A stretch of 64,000 nucleotides of DNA from Kordiimonas gwangyangensis DSM 19435 = JCM 12864 (GTDB lineage Bacteria > Pseudomonadota > Alphaproteobacteria > Sphingomonadales > Kordiimonadaceae), in contig NZ_AQXF01000006.1 in the NCBI RefSeq assembly GCF_000375545.1, positions 248,001-312,000 of the forward strand. The letters run 5' to 3'. The notes below the pieces were generated by a model. That model was not told the DNA's origin and did no database searches. It saw nothing but the letters and a program-made list of their open reading frames with translations. Positions 19,088 to 27,029 of this stretch are shown here, one piece after another; the stretch's first letter is position 1; the number at the start of each line of letters is the position of its first letter. A program made the translations under genes and the position numbers.

Positions 19088-19552
19088 ATGAAATTCATCA
19101 GCGTTGCATTTGTTGCTGCAGCTCTGTTCACCCTGCCCGCAAGCGCGGATATGGCGGGCAAGACAGACCACAGCCACCCGAAAAAAATCTCGAAAGAACA
19201 GATCGCGGGCAAGTTTTTCGCCGACCACAAGGCGCTAGTGCAAAAGCACGAGAGCGAACGCGGTGAATATACGACGGAAGACCTCGAGAACTTCCTGTCG
19301 GTGGACAAGAAGTTCGACACCGGCATGTATAAGTCAGGCCCATCGCGCTTCACTATCGACCGCTACGGCGTGGACGAATTCATGTATTTTGTCGAGGGCG
19401 GCGTGACGCTCACATCTGCCGACGGCACTGTAACAGAAATCAAGGCAGGCGACGCAGTCACCATTGGCCGGGACTGGAGCGGTGTTTGGGATTCGGATGG
19501 TTACATGAAGATCTATGTTATCTATTCACCGGACGAACCATTGGCTGACTAG
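19088..19552 (+). CDS. exported cupin-domain protein
   Basis: A 154-residue protein with a clear signal peptide (MKFISVAFVAAALFTLPASA). The mature part ends in a single cupin fold: the strand DEFMYFVEGGVTLT, then IKAGDAVTIGRDW, then YVIYSPDEP. These resemble the ethanolamine-ammonia-lyase/EutQ-like sugar-binding cupins used to sense or hold small ligands, but metal histidines of the classical cupin motif are not evident. Function unknown. The upstream palindrome suggests dedicated regulation. Confidence 0.75.
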   Translation: MKFISVAFVAAALFTLPASADMAGKTDHSHPKKISKEQIAGKFFADHKALVQKHESERGEYTTEDLENFLSVDKKFDTGMYKSGPSRFTIDRYGVDEFMYFVEGGVTLTSADGTVTEIKAGDAVTIGRDWSGVWDSDGYMKIYVIYSPDEPLAD

Positions 19553-19560
19553 CGCAACAA

Positions 19561-19586
19561 AAAAGGCGGGGAATACCCCGCCTTTT
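19561..19586. terminator. bidirectional rho-independent terminator
   Basis: An 11-bp stem AAAAGGCGGGG / CCCCGCCTTTT with a 4-base loop lies between the convergent cupin and TerB-like genes; on the minus strand the stem runs into six Ts. Confidence 0.92.
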
Positions 19587-19609
19587 CAGTATTCGGTAAT
19601 CCGCAAGGA

Positions 19610-20044
19610 TTATTCGATCAGGCCTGCGCAATCAGCGTGAGACATGCCGAGCGCGCCAGCAACGCTATTGAAGAATTCAACTTCAAATGGGCTGACTTTC
19701 TCGTCGATCTTGATCACTTCAGCGAGCGCACCAACAATCATCTTGCAATCTTCGGTGCCAATCTTGCTGCGAACTTTGGCAAGATACTTCTCAAGCGTCG
19801 CTTCCTTATAGAGGTCGGAGAGAGCTGCGACACGGATGTCCTTCTCACTCACTTCCTCACCGGTGCGTTCCTTGATGATACGCTGAACGGTTTTCACCTC
19901 AATATGTGCAATATTGGTGTCCGCGATGGTCGCGCGCGACAGTGCCATTACAAGCGCTTCACGAACAAGCTCCTTGCGACCAGCTTCATCGAGCTCGGAG
20001 CCGCGAAACAGGCGCATAATATTCTCAAGCTGTGCGAGCGGCAT
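19610..20044 (-). CDS. TerB-like (tellurite resistance) domain protein
   Basis: I start at MPLAQLEN (20044, 144 residues) where GAGGGGAAAGGG precedes the ATG; the frame is open to 20095. The all-helical sequence with acidic metal-like positions (AEVIKIDEKVSPFEVEFF) matches the TerB family. Members are found both in stress gene clusters and alone in many alphaproteobacteria; no other ter genes are near, so a tellurite role should not be assumed. Confidence 0.75.
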   Translation of the reverse strand: MPLAQLENIMRLFRGSELDEAGRKELVREALVMALSRATIADTNIAHIEVKTVQRIIKERTGEEVSEKDIRVAALSDLYKEATLEKYLAKVRSKIGTEDCKMIVGALAEVIKIDEKVSPFEVEFFNSVAGALGMSHADCAGLIE

Positions 20045-20167
20045 AATACCCTTTCCCCTCATAAAATGCTGAATAAAAGTTCCCGCCGATACCAACCCAA
20101 AATCGGGCCGGGGTCAAGGCCGGAAACACCTAATCACTGAACCAACGCCATAAAATATCACGGCGCA

Positions 20168-20183
20168 ATAAACGTTAGTTTAT
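20168..20183. promoter_or_regulatory. palindrome in the 400-bp terB / nrtR spacer
   Basis: The 400-bp AT-rich gap 20045-20444 between the TerB-like gene and the divergent NUDIX regulator holds no convincing gene. It contains ATAAAC-GTTA-GTTTAT, a perfect 6+4+6 inverted repeat. This could be the operator of the NrtR-like regulator or of another factor; the 260-bp distance to that gene makes regulation of the divergent TerB-like gene equally possible. Confidence 0.4.
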
Positions 20184-20444
20184 GCTATTGTTTAGCGGTA
20201 GAATGATACTCACATCATAGCGCAGCTGCATTTCCGCACAACTTTAAATAATTTCCACAATTTAGTGTAAGCGCGACAACACAAGCAAAAATTGATATGG
20301 CACGGGGGAGTAAACAGCAAACAAAGTTGGACATTCTTTTAAAAAGTCTGCTAGTAATTTCGAACTTGAGACTTGGTACAGCAGCAAACTTCGTTGCGTG
20401 TATCATGAGCCTTCTAATAAACGTAAGAAAAACACGATATAGAT

Positions 20445-21113
20445 ATGAATTACACATATCAGTACCCGCACCCTGCCGTAACGACGGATATTGTTATTTT
20501 CTCCGTCCGTGACAACGCGCTTCAAGTGCTGCTCATCAAGCGTGGCGGCGAACCCTTCAAGGGCTCGTGGGCCTTGCCTGGCGGATTTGTTCGCATCGAC
20601 GAGAGCCTTGATGAATGCGCCAAGCGTGAGCTTCATGAAGAAGCTGGCCTTGAAGATGTATATCTTGAACAGCTCTACAGCTTTGGCAAGATCGGTCGTG
20701 ACCCGCGGGAACGTGTTATCAGCGTTGCGTACTTCACACTCACCCCGTCCGAGCACCTGAAGCCTTCGGCAGGCACAGACGCGTCGGATGTTAAATGGTT
20801 CGCGATCTCGGAACTGCCGGAACTGGCATTTGACCACGCGGAGATCATCCGTGTTGCCCGTGAGCGTCTTGCGGCCAAGATGGAATATTCTACCATCGGC
20901 CTTCAGTTCATGAATGAAGAGTTCACCCTTTCGCAGCTTCAGATCGTGTACGAGCAAGCAACCGGCAAGACACTCGACAAGCGCAACTTCCGCAAGTGGA
21001 TCCTCTCGCTCGACCTGATTGCAGAAACGGGCAAGAAGTTCGCGGCCGGCGCTCACCGCCCAGCGATGCTTTACCGCATCAAAGACCCGGACCGGGTTGA
21101 TATCATCCGCTAA
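20445..21113 (+). CDS. NrtR-like NUDIX transcriptional regulator
   Basis: Residues 1-145 are an ADP-ribose-pyrophosphatase-type NUDIX domain with a fully intact box (GFVRIDESL ... RELHEEAGL). Residues about 150-222 hold the winged-helix region characteristic of NrtR, with FTLSQLQIVYEQATGK and KRNFRKWIL. NrtR proteins repress NAD-synthesis or sugar genes and are released by ADP-ribose. In many NrtR proteins the box has decayed, whereas here it looks catalytic, so this could also be a plain hydrolase with a C-terminal wing. No NAD genes lie beside it. Confidence 0.8.
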   Translation: MNYTYQYPHPAVTTDIVIFSVRDNALQVLLIKRGGEPFKGSWALPGGFVRIDESLDECAKRELHEEAGLEDVYLEQLYSFGKIGRDPRERVISVAYFTLTPSEHLKPSAGTDASDVKWFAISELPELAFDHAEIIRVARERLAAKMEYSTIGLQFMNEEFTLSQLQIVYEQATGKTLDKRNFRKWILSLDLIAETGKKFAAGAHRPAMLYRIKDPDRVDIIR

Positions 21114-21186
21114 TAAGTGCCTGCTTGCATGTCACCTGAACGTCCATATGTTATAAAGACATAATGAAAAGACGCGAGGGTCCACC

Positions 21187-21729
21187 ATGAAGAAACGGCT
21201 ACCTGAAGTTCTCGAAGATATGCGTCAGGCAATGCTTGGCCGGAAGAAAGACCACCGCTGGGGCGAAAGCGCCTCAGAGGCCTATTCTGCCGCCGTCGGT
21301 GGCATCAAGGATTTCAGCGGCGACACGCTCACAAAAACTGCGCAGCGCTTCAATGAGGCCATGCCTTATATTGAACGCGCAGGCTATGACGTGACCGAAA
21401 TTGAAGTGGGCTTGGGGCTGTCACCCAAAATCGTACCGCACCTTCGCCTGCGGGAACTCATCGACGATGAGGAGCAACTCGCGCTCCTGGAAGAGACACG
21501 AGACAAAAAGCTGATCAACACAATCCTTAGCTCCCTGTTCCGTGCCGCCAGCACGCGCAAGAAACTGAAGTTCAACCGCTTTCACTTCACGGATCTTGAG
21601 TTAGAGCTCAGCATCCTGCCGACTGTCATTCTCAAGTTCAAACCAAATGAGAATCATCAGGGCGACCCGGCGCTGGAGGACAGCAGCAACCTGCCCGACA
21701 CCGTCCAATCTTCTCACGCCCAAAAATAA
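21187..21729 (+). CDS. hypothetical protein
   Basis: A 180-residue soluble protein with no signal peptide. GCGAGGG precedes the ATG. The middle (EIEVGLGLSPKIVPHLRLRELIDDEEQ) and the ILPTVILKFKP end suggest mixed alpha/beta structure, and the C-terminal 25 residues are polar and probably unstructured. I do not recognise a family. It follows the NrtR-like gene by 73 bases in the same direction. Confidence 0.7.
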   Translation: MKKRLPEVLEDMRQAMLGRKKDHRWGESASEAYSAAVGGIKDFSGDTLTKTAQRFNEAMPYIERAGYDVTEIEVGLGLSPKIVPHLRLRELIDDEEQLALLEETRDKKLINTILSSLFRAASTRKKLKFNRFHFTDLELELSILPTVILKFKPNENHQGDPALEDSSNLPDTVQSSHAQK

Positions 21730-21732
21730 ATC

Positions 21733-21760
21733 GGCCCGGCACGCTTGAGCGGACCGGGCC
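21733..21760. terminator. terminator hairpin between convergent genes
   Basis: A stem GGCCCGG / CCGGGCC with an inner CGC/GCG pair lies between the convergent hypothetical genes. The minus strand is followed by a T-rich tail (GATTTATTTTT), so it should end the secreted-protein gene. Confidence 0.7.
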
Positions 21761-21782
21761 AATGAAATTCTGATTGCTTGCT

Positions 21783-22313
21783 TTATTCAGGCTTGCGCGC
21801 AGCCTGTGCAAAACGCTTGTTCACTTCCTGCGAACGCTCAAGCGCCATGTAGCTATCGAACAGCAGTTCCATGCCAGCTACCGACTGCTCTTCAGCAGCG
21901 GCTTGCGTTTCCGGACCAGCGGCAGGCGCCATGTCGGTCAGCACGTCACCAGACATTTCGTCAAGCTTGGCGCCGAAGTCGCTTTGAACTTGTGCGAAAA
22001 TGCGGCTGCTTTCTTCTGCACCGGCTTGAAGGGCAGCAAGCTCTTCTTCACCGTCAGCGAGGGCGATAGCGTCCTCGAAGCATGCTTGTGATTCTTCTGC
22101 AGCAGAGAGCGCCTTGCGAAAAACCATGGTGGTTTCAACAATACGCTTCTCAGCCGTCAGGCTTTCAAAGCCGTCAACGGCTGGCATGCCTTGGCTATAG
22201 GCAGACATCGGCGCATAACATTCAGCGCCAGCTTTGGTTTCACCAGCAAACACAGAACCGCTCAAGGCAGTTGCAGCAGCAAGGCCGGCAATCATGATTA
22301 CTTTCGATTTCAT
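21783..22313 (-). CDS. hypothetical exported protein
   Basis: A 176-residue protein with a signal peptide ending near SGSVFAGE. The mature part is helical, Ala- and Glu-rich, with two cysteines (in AECYAP and ESQACFED) that could form a disulfide. A strong CGAGGGAAG precedes the start. No family is recognised; a periplasmic helical-bundle role is likely from composition only. Confidence 0.7.
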   Translation of the reverse strand: MKSKVIMIAGLAAATALSGSVFAGETKAGAECYAPMSAYSQGMPAVDGFESLTAEKRIVETTMVFRKALSAAEESQACFEDAIALADGEEELAALQAGAEESSRIFAQVQSDFGAKLDEMSGDVLTDMAPAAGPETQAAAEEQSVAGMELLFDSYMALERSQEVNKRFAQAARKPE

Positions 22314-22470
22314 TACACTTCCCTCGTTGGCTTAAAGCCCCACATCCGGCGCGAAGTGTGGCGCATTTTTCACGCAAATGCAATTTTACTTTAATTTTAT
22401 GATAATTCTCGCAATGCAGGCGGACAGATCGTTTCTTTGACGTCACGACAGGTGTTGTGCGTGGTGAAAC

Positions 22471-23235
22471 CTAGAGGATGCCGAGTTTTACAAAGACTTC
22501 CGCCACGTCGTCGGCAAAGTTCGCGCCTTTCCGCAGCACGGGGACACTCTCCGGCAGGTCTTTGAACTTCTCTTTTTGATCGGTCGCGATCAGCGCCACA
22601 GGGATGTGTTTCGTTGTCGGCATCGCCTTGAGGGCGCACGCCAAGTCGATTCCCGACAGCTCTGGCATAACGCGGGACACGATAACCGCGTCAGGCTTCA
22701 TGGACGGAATCAGCTGGATGGCGTCCATGGTAGACGCCACATTGATCATGCGGTAGCCGCACTCCAGAAGCTCGCGGGTAACGATCTTGGTGGCAATCCC
22801 CGGCTCCATCACCAGCATCACCTCGATATCGGTGACGGTAATATCGCCCACGTTGAAACCGCCCTTGTTCGGCAGCTTCCGCATGATGACCGAAACATCG
22901 AATTCGCGACCACTGACAAAAGCCTCCAGACATTCCGACATGCGGTCCACAAACACCTGAATATCCCGGCATGATTCGGGCGTCAGCGCCGTCATATTGA
23001 AGAAGTAATCTTCAAAACGGTGGCACATTACCTTGAGGGCCTTCATCTCGAAGCTCGCAGCAACGGTCTTGAGCGAGTGCGCTTCAAGCCGAATAGTCGC
23101 GAGCGCATGTTCACTTTTTACGCGGCCGTCAAGAAAATCCGTCACCGCTTCGTTGAGGCTTTGCAGCCGGTCTTCAACGGTATCAATGGCTTCGGTGCGC
23201 AGCTCTTCCACAAGCTCGTTATCGAGTGTCGACAT
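22471..23235 (-). CDS. Hpt domain fused to a degenerate receiver domain
   Basis: Residues 1-115 are helical and carry the phosphotransfer motif EAHSLKTVA with H53, typical of Hpt domains. Residues about 137-254 have the receiver fold, but the phospho-acceptor aspartate is replaced by Ser187 in VSRVMPELSG, and the first acidic pair is reduced to a single glutamate in VMEPG. So the protein could accept phosphate on H53 while the receiver part serves only as a docking or signalling surface. It stands alone, without a nearby histidine kinase; pleD and divK lie about 1 to 3 kb downstream on the same strand orientation. Confidence 0.8.
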   Translation of the reverse strand: MSTLDNELVEELRTEAIDTVEDRLQSLNEAVTDFLDGRVKSEHALATIRLEAHSLKTVAASFEMKALKVMCHRFEDYFFNMTALTPESCRDIQVFVDRMSECLEAFVSGREFDVSVIMRKLPNKGGFNVGDITVTDIEVMLVMEPGIATKIVTRELLECGYRMINVASTMDAIQLIPSMKPDAVIVSRVMPELSGIDLACALKAMPTTKHIPVALIATDQKEKFKDLPESVPVLRKGANFADDVAEVFVKLGIL

Positions 23236-23355
23236 GGTATGCCTCTTTGTCTTCGGGATTATTGTTTTTGCACATAAATGGTTACCTGAGCGTTATCATT
23301 CTCATACAGTTTTTCATACTGTTGTAAAAATATTCCGGCATTTGCCAATGAGCGC

Positions 23356-23383
23356 TTGACTTATGGGGGGCGATCAGTATTTT
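23356..23383 (+). promoter_or_regulatory. candidate promoter of rpmG
   Basis: TTGACT and TATTTT are separated by 16 bases, about 60 bases before the L33 start codon. The leader then contains a stem CCGGTC / GACCGG at 23396-23416, which might affect translation. Confidence 0.5.
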
Positions 23384-23443
23384 GCGCCCACTGACCCGGT
23401 CGCATGAGGTGACCGGCAACACTGTTTTCTTGGAGTTGATAAG

Positions 23444-23611
23444 ATGGCAAAGCCGTCCAGCATTAAGATCAAGCTGGTTAGCACCGCGGATACCGGCTAC
23501 TTCTACGTGACCAAGAAGAATCCGCGCACGATGACCGAGAAAATGGTCCTGCGCAAATACGACCCGGTTGTTCGCAAGCACGTAGAATTCAAGGAAGCTA
23601 AGATCAAGTAA
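23444..23611 (+). CDS. rpmG: 50S ribosomal protein L33
   Basis: A 55-residue basic protein, starting [15 protein letters not shown] and including [10 protein letters not shown] and [18 protein letters not shown], the typical L33 pattern of proteobacteria. No zinc cysteines are present, so it is the C-minus (non-zinc) form. TTGGAG precedes the ATG. In many alphaproteobacteria rpmG lies near pleD and divK, as here. Confidence 0.96.
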   Translation: MAKPSSIKIKLVSTADTGYFYVTKKNPRTMTEKMVLRKYDPVVRKHVEFKEAKIK

Positions 23612-23632
23612 TCTTGGTTTTCAGAACTGATT

Positions 23633-23667
23633 AAAAACGCCGCGCCCTACCAGGCTGCGGCGTTTTT
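23633..23667. terminator. bidirectional terminator of rpmG and the membrane gene
   Basis: An 11-bp stem AAAAACGCCGC / GCGGCGTTTTT lies 21 bases after rpmG and before the convergent membrane-protein gene; T runs follow on both strands. Confidence 0.9.
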
Positions 23668-23690
23668 TATTGCCGCAAGGCATCGCGCAC

Positions 23691-24050
23691 TCACCAGCTA
23701 TTAGTTTCCGGATTATCAATCCCCTTGCCGTCCATCGCGAGCAGCAGGCCCTTCACGACGCGCACGAGCGTCCATAGCGCCCAGAAGGCCGCCACCAACC
23801 AGCCAATCAGAATGATATAGAGAATAGCACTCACAATCAGCATAACGAGGCCGAGCCAGAAGGTACGAATCTGATAGGTGAAATGGGATTGCCAGACCGG
23901 GCTGTCCGTCTCTTTGGCATGTGCCAGGATGACACCAGCCAAGGCACTTACGCCGGTCGCGAACCCGATAAGGTATAGGATATAGATGATGATCGCACTT
24001 TGGCGGTCCTTGTCGCCCGAACCATGAGTTGCTGCTGGCTGCTCCACCAC
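23691..24050 (-). CDS. DUF4870-like membrane protein
   Basis: A 119-residue protein starting at GTG after GGGAG. It has three hydrophobic stretches (about residues 19-43, 65-82 and 83-95) and the segment WQSHFTYQIRTFWLGL typical of small alphaproteobacterial DUF4870/Tic20-like membrane proteins. Function is not known. It follows pleD in the same direction with an 83-base gap. Confidence 0.75.
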   Translation of the reverse strand: MVEQPAATHGSGDKDRQSAIIIYILYLIGFATGVSALAGVILAHAKETDSPVWQSHFTYQIRTFWLGLVMLIVSAILYIILIGWLVAAFWALWTLVRVVKGLLLAMDGKGIDNPETNSW

Positions 24051-24133
24051 AGATCTCCCTGTTTGAGTTCAAATAAAATTTCACTCGGAACATGGAAATT
24101 CAGGCAGCACCTCAGGGCAGCCATTAATCGTAG

Positions 24134-25513
24134 CTACTCTTCTTTGCCAGAGATGATCACCCGGTTCCGCCCAGCCGACTTTGCGCTATAGAGAGCTTTG
24201 TCGGCTGCATCCAGAAGCTGGGCAGGCGACATATTCGGCTGGCTGGTAGCAACACCAATAGATACGGTCACGTTGATCGGACCATCCGGTGCACCAACCT
24301 CAAATGGGTTTTCACTAACTTCCTGACGCAAGCGATCCCCGATCATGAACGCCCAGTCTGTTGGGGTCTCAGGCATCATGACGACAAATTCTTCACCGCC
24401 ATAACGGGCTGCCAGGTCAACACCACGGATATTTTTGGCGATACGGTTCGCGAATTCCTTGAGCACAAGGTCACCGACTGCGTGGCCGTAGGTATCATTG
24501 ACCTTCTTGAAGTGGTCAATATCCATCATCAGGACCGAGAGCGGCTTGCCGGAGCTTTGCGCCGCCTGCATGCGTGTCTCAAGGTGGCTCGTGAGATAGT
24601 GACGGTTATAAAGGCCAGTCACCGCGTCTGTTGTCGCAAGCTGCATGGAAAGATGGAAGTTCTCCCACAGCTTGTCCGCATAGCGCTTGCGTTTGAGCTG
24701 GGTTTTCACCCGGGCCAGAAACTCCATCCGGTCCACAGGGCGCACCACGTAGTCGTTCACGCCCATTTCGAGCGCACGGACAAGAAGCTTGGTGTTGCCG
24801 TCATCAACCATCACAAGGATGGGTACATGGCGCGTCTCCTCAAATGAACGCAGCTTTGAACAAACCCTGAGGCCATCCGTATTGCGCATCGTAAGCGAGA
24901 CGATAATAAGGTCAAAATTCTTTTCGCGTGCACGGTCTGCAGCGTCTTCGCCGCCATTGAGGAACGTCAGCTCACCAACCCCCTCAAGGGCGCGGGCAAT
25001 ACGCTCCATCACCCGCTCTTGCTCGTCAACAATCAGGATTGAGCCATCCGTCGGAACGTCCAGCTCATAGGCGACATCCTCGTCTGCCTCCCAGCCGAGA
25101 CTCGCACCGGTCGCTTCGCGGTTCCGAAGCTCGTCCATCATGACCTTCAGGCGCACAAGGGAGCGCACACGCGCAAATAGCGCTAGGTCCTGAACGGGCT
25201 TGGTCAAAAAGTCGTCTGCTCCGGCCTCAAGGCCAGCCACACGATCCGACGGCTGGTCAAGCGCCGTGACCATCACAACGGGAATATGGGCGGTGACAGG
25301 GTCGCCTTTGATACGGCGACAAACCTCGAAACCGTCCATGCCGGGCATCATCACGTCAAGGAGGATAATGTCCGGGTGTTCGCGGCTGATGACGTCCAAG
25401 GCTTCAGGCCCGCTGAACGCGGTGAGCACATCGAAGTACTCGCTTGTGAGCTTTGCTTCAAGCAGCTTGACGTTCGGTGGAACGTCGTCAACTACCAGCA
25501 CCCGCGCTGTCAT
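24134..25513 (-). CDS. pleD: PleD-type diguanylate cyclase response regulator
   Basis: Domain order is receiver (D53 in LLDVMMPGMDG), second receiver (about 155-275), and GGDEF domain with GGEEF at 372-376. The second receiver has Ser in place of the phospho-Asp (IIVSLTMR), as in known PleD where it is an adaptor for dimerisation. An RGVD inhibitory site lies five residues before GGEEF, so product feedback is expected. PleD makes c-di-GMP at the developing pole in Caulobacter. Translation is probably coupled to divK, 7 bases upstream. Confidence 0.95.
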   Translation of the reverse strand: MTARVLVVDDVPPNVKLLEAKLTSEYFDVLTAFSGPEALDVISREHPDIILLDVMMPGMDGFEVCRRIKGDPVTAHIPVVMVTALDQPSDRVAGLEAGADDFLTKPVQDLALFARVRSLVRLKVMMDELRNREATGASLGWEADEDVAYELDVPTDGSILIVDEQERVMERIARALEGVGELTFLNGGEDAADRAREKNFDLIIVSLTMRNTDGLRVCSKLRSFEETRHVPILVMVDDGNTKLLVRALEMGVNDYVVRPVDRMEFLARVKTQLKRKRYADKLWENFHLSMQLATTDAVTGLYNRHYLTSHLETRMQAAQSSGKPLSVLMMDIDHFKKVNDTYGHAVGDLVLKEFANRIAKNIRGVDLAARYGGEEFVVMMPETPTDWAFMIGDRLRQEVSENPFEVGAPDGPINVTVSIGVATSQPNMSPAQLLDAADKALYSAKSAGRNRVIISGKEE

Positions 25514-25520
25514 TGAACCT

Positions 25521-25886
25521 CTAACCTACGAACTGTTTTACCGTTTCAAGGAAATGGCCTACGGAAATAGGCTTGGCAATATAGGCTTCGCAGCCACCTT
25601 CCCTGATCTTTTCCTCGTCGCCCTTCATCGCGAAGGCAGTTACGGCCACAACAGGAATCTTGCGGAGATCTTCGTCTTCCTTCAGCCATTTGGTGACTTC
25701 AAGCCCGGACACTTCCGGCAGTTGAATATCCATCAAAATGAGATCCGGATTATGTTCACGTGCGAGATCAAGCGCAGCCATACCGTCACGTGTCTGGATA
25801 GTCTCATAATCATGAGCTTCCAAAAGGTCGCAAAACAACTTCATGTTGAGTTCGTTGTCTTCGACGATCAGGATCTTCTTACCCAT
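25521..25886 (-). CDS. divK: single-domain response regulator DivK
   Basis: A 121-residue stand-alone receiver with D10, phospho-acceptor D53 in [12 protein letters not shown]83 and K105 in IAKP. Sequence, size and the divK-pleD arrangement match Caulobacter DivK, which relays signals from DivJ and PleC and controls CtrA activity through DivL-CckA. No kinase genes lie nearby. Confidence 0.95.
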   Translation of the reverse strand: MGKKILIVEDNELNMKLFCDLLEAHDYETIQTRDGMAALDLAREHNPDLILMDIQLPEVSGLEVTKWLKEDEDLRKIPVVAVTAFAMKGDEEKIREGGCEAYIAKPISVGHFLETVKQFVG

Positions 25887-25936
25887 ACGGTTCCCCTAGC
25901 CCGTTATTCGGGCGCCTGTTGTAATTTCAACGCCAA

Positions 25937-25966
25937 ATAATAGGCGTGAATTTGACAAAAAAACAA
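25937..25966 (-). promoter_or_regulatory. candidate promoter of divK-pleD
   Basis: On the minus strand TTGTTT is followed after 18 bases by TATTAT, about 50 bases before the divK start. An ACGCC / GGCGT repeat overlaps the -10 region. No CtrA-type TTAA-N7-TTAAC is seen here. Confidence 0.35.
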
Positions 25967-26107
25967 GACCGTCGAGGTATTTAAATGGAAATATCGAACA
26001 AGCGCTCAAGTTTGTGACAAAAAAACCCGTTTTCCTCATCCCCTCATCATGGGAAAACAGGTACCTTGATTCTGCCTACCGATTTTCAGAACTGGAAGCC
26101 CGCGTTC

Positions 26108-26383
26108 ATGACCTCCGATTTTGCCCAAGCCCTCGCCCTGCGCGCTGCTGCCTTTATCTTCTCCGAAGATGCACTCAGGGACCGCTACATCGCGCTGTCG
26201 GGCACCGGCGTGGATGATATCCGCGCGCGCATTGAGGATAGCGAGTTTCTGGCGTCGCTCCTTGAGTTTCTCATGGCGCACGAACCGGACCTGTTGGCGT
26301 TCGCGGCATACGCCGATGAGAAACCTGAGACTATCGCAAAAGCATGGCGCACGCTTGGTGGCGGTGCCGGGCAGGAATGGTAA
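26108..26383 (+). CDS. DUF3572 family protein
   Basis: A 91-residue helical protein starting MTSDFAQALALRAAAF. DUF3572 proteins are small, of unknown function, and common beside divK in alphaproteobacteria, which is the arrangement here. The frame is open back to a TTG at 26066, but ATG at 26108 fits the family length. The next gene starts four bases after its stop. Confidence 0.85.
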   Translation: MTSDFAQALALRAAAFIFSEDALRDRYIALSGTGVDDIRARIEDSEFLASLLEFLMAHEPDLLAFAAYADEKPETIAKAWRTLGGGAGQEW

Positions 26384-26387
26384 GGTC

Positions 26388-27029
26388 ATGGAACTAAAAG
26401 AGTTTACATCTAGCCTCCCAAAAGGGCGCCCTCTCCTTCTGCTCGACGCCGATGAGGTCCTGCTTCGTTTTGTTGAGCACCTCGAGGGCCATCTTCCTAC
26501 TGTGGGATATGAGTTGCGGCTCACGAGCTTCCAGCTCGGGGGAAATATCTTCTCAACTAGGGACGCAGTGGCCGCGAAGCCGGAAGACGTGAAAGCCCTG
26601 ATCGCAGGCTTCTTTGAGAGCTGCGCGCATGATGTACCGCTTGTGCCAGGAGCCAGTGAAGCGCTCGCAACCCTCTCGGCAGACTATGAAATTGCGGTTC
26701 TCAGCAATATTCCTGATCACTGCCGCGAAGCCCGTGTGCAAAACCTGCGCGACCACGGCATCGACTTTCCGGTACTTGCCAATAGGGGTGAAAAAGGCCC
26801 TGCTGCTGCATATATTGCCGAACACCACAACGCGCAGATCGTGTTTGTTGATGACCTGCCGCCACAGCATAAATCTGTCGCCCAGCATGCACCAGACATC
26901 CACCGCATTCATTTTGTGGCAGACCCTCGCCTTGCGGCCATGATTGACAAGACGGAACATGCACATACGCGCATCGACGATTGGTCGACTTTGACCACAT
27001 ATCTGCAACAGCGCCTGCTGGAGGCATGA
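26388..27029 (+). CDS. HAD-family hydrolase
   Basis: ATG at 26388 gives a 213-residue protein with a HAD motif I (LLLLDADEVLL: the two aspartates keep the D-x-D pattern), a helical cap, the serine of motif II in VLSNIP and motif IV VFVDDLPP. It is a phosphatase-like enzyme of unknown substrate. Its stop overlaps the dinB start codon, placing it in a DUF3572-HAD-dinB unit. Confidence 0.85.
   Translation: MELKEFTSSLPKGRPLLLLDADEVLLRFVEHLEGHLPTVGYELRLTSFQLGGNIFSTRDAVAAKPEDVKALIAGFFESCAHDVPLVPGASEALATLSADYEIAVLSNIPDHCREARVQNLRDHGIDFPVLANRGEKGPAAAYIAEHHNAQIVFVDDLPPQHKSVAQHAPDIHRIHFVADPRLAAMIDKTEHAHTRIDDWSTLTTYLQQRLLEA

Noticed and set aside
19610-20044. Tellurite-resistance operon
   Set aside because: Only a single TerB-like gene is present, with no terC, terD or terZ neighbours.
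20297-20512. 71-codon frame in the terB / nrtR spacer
   Set aside because: No clear ribosome site, overlaps the NrtR-like start, and composition follows the AT-rich spacer.
25887-26107. CtrA site in front of divK
   Set aside because: No TTAA-N7-TTAAC pattern found; only a plausible housekeeping-type promoter.
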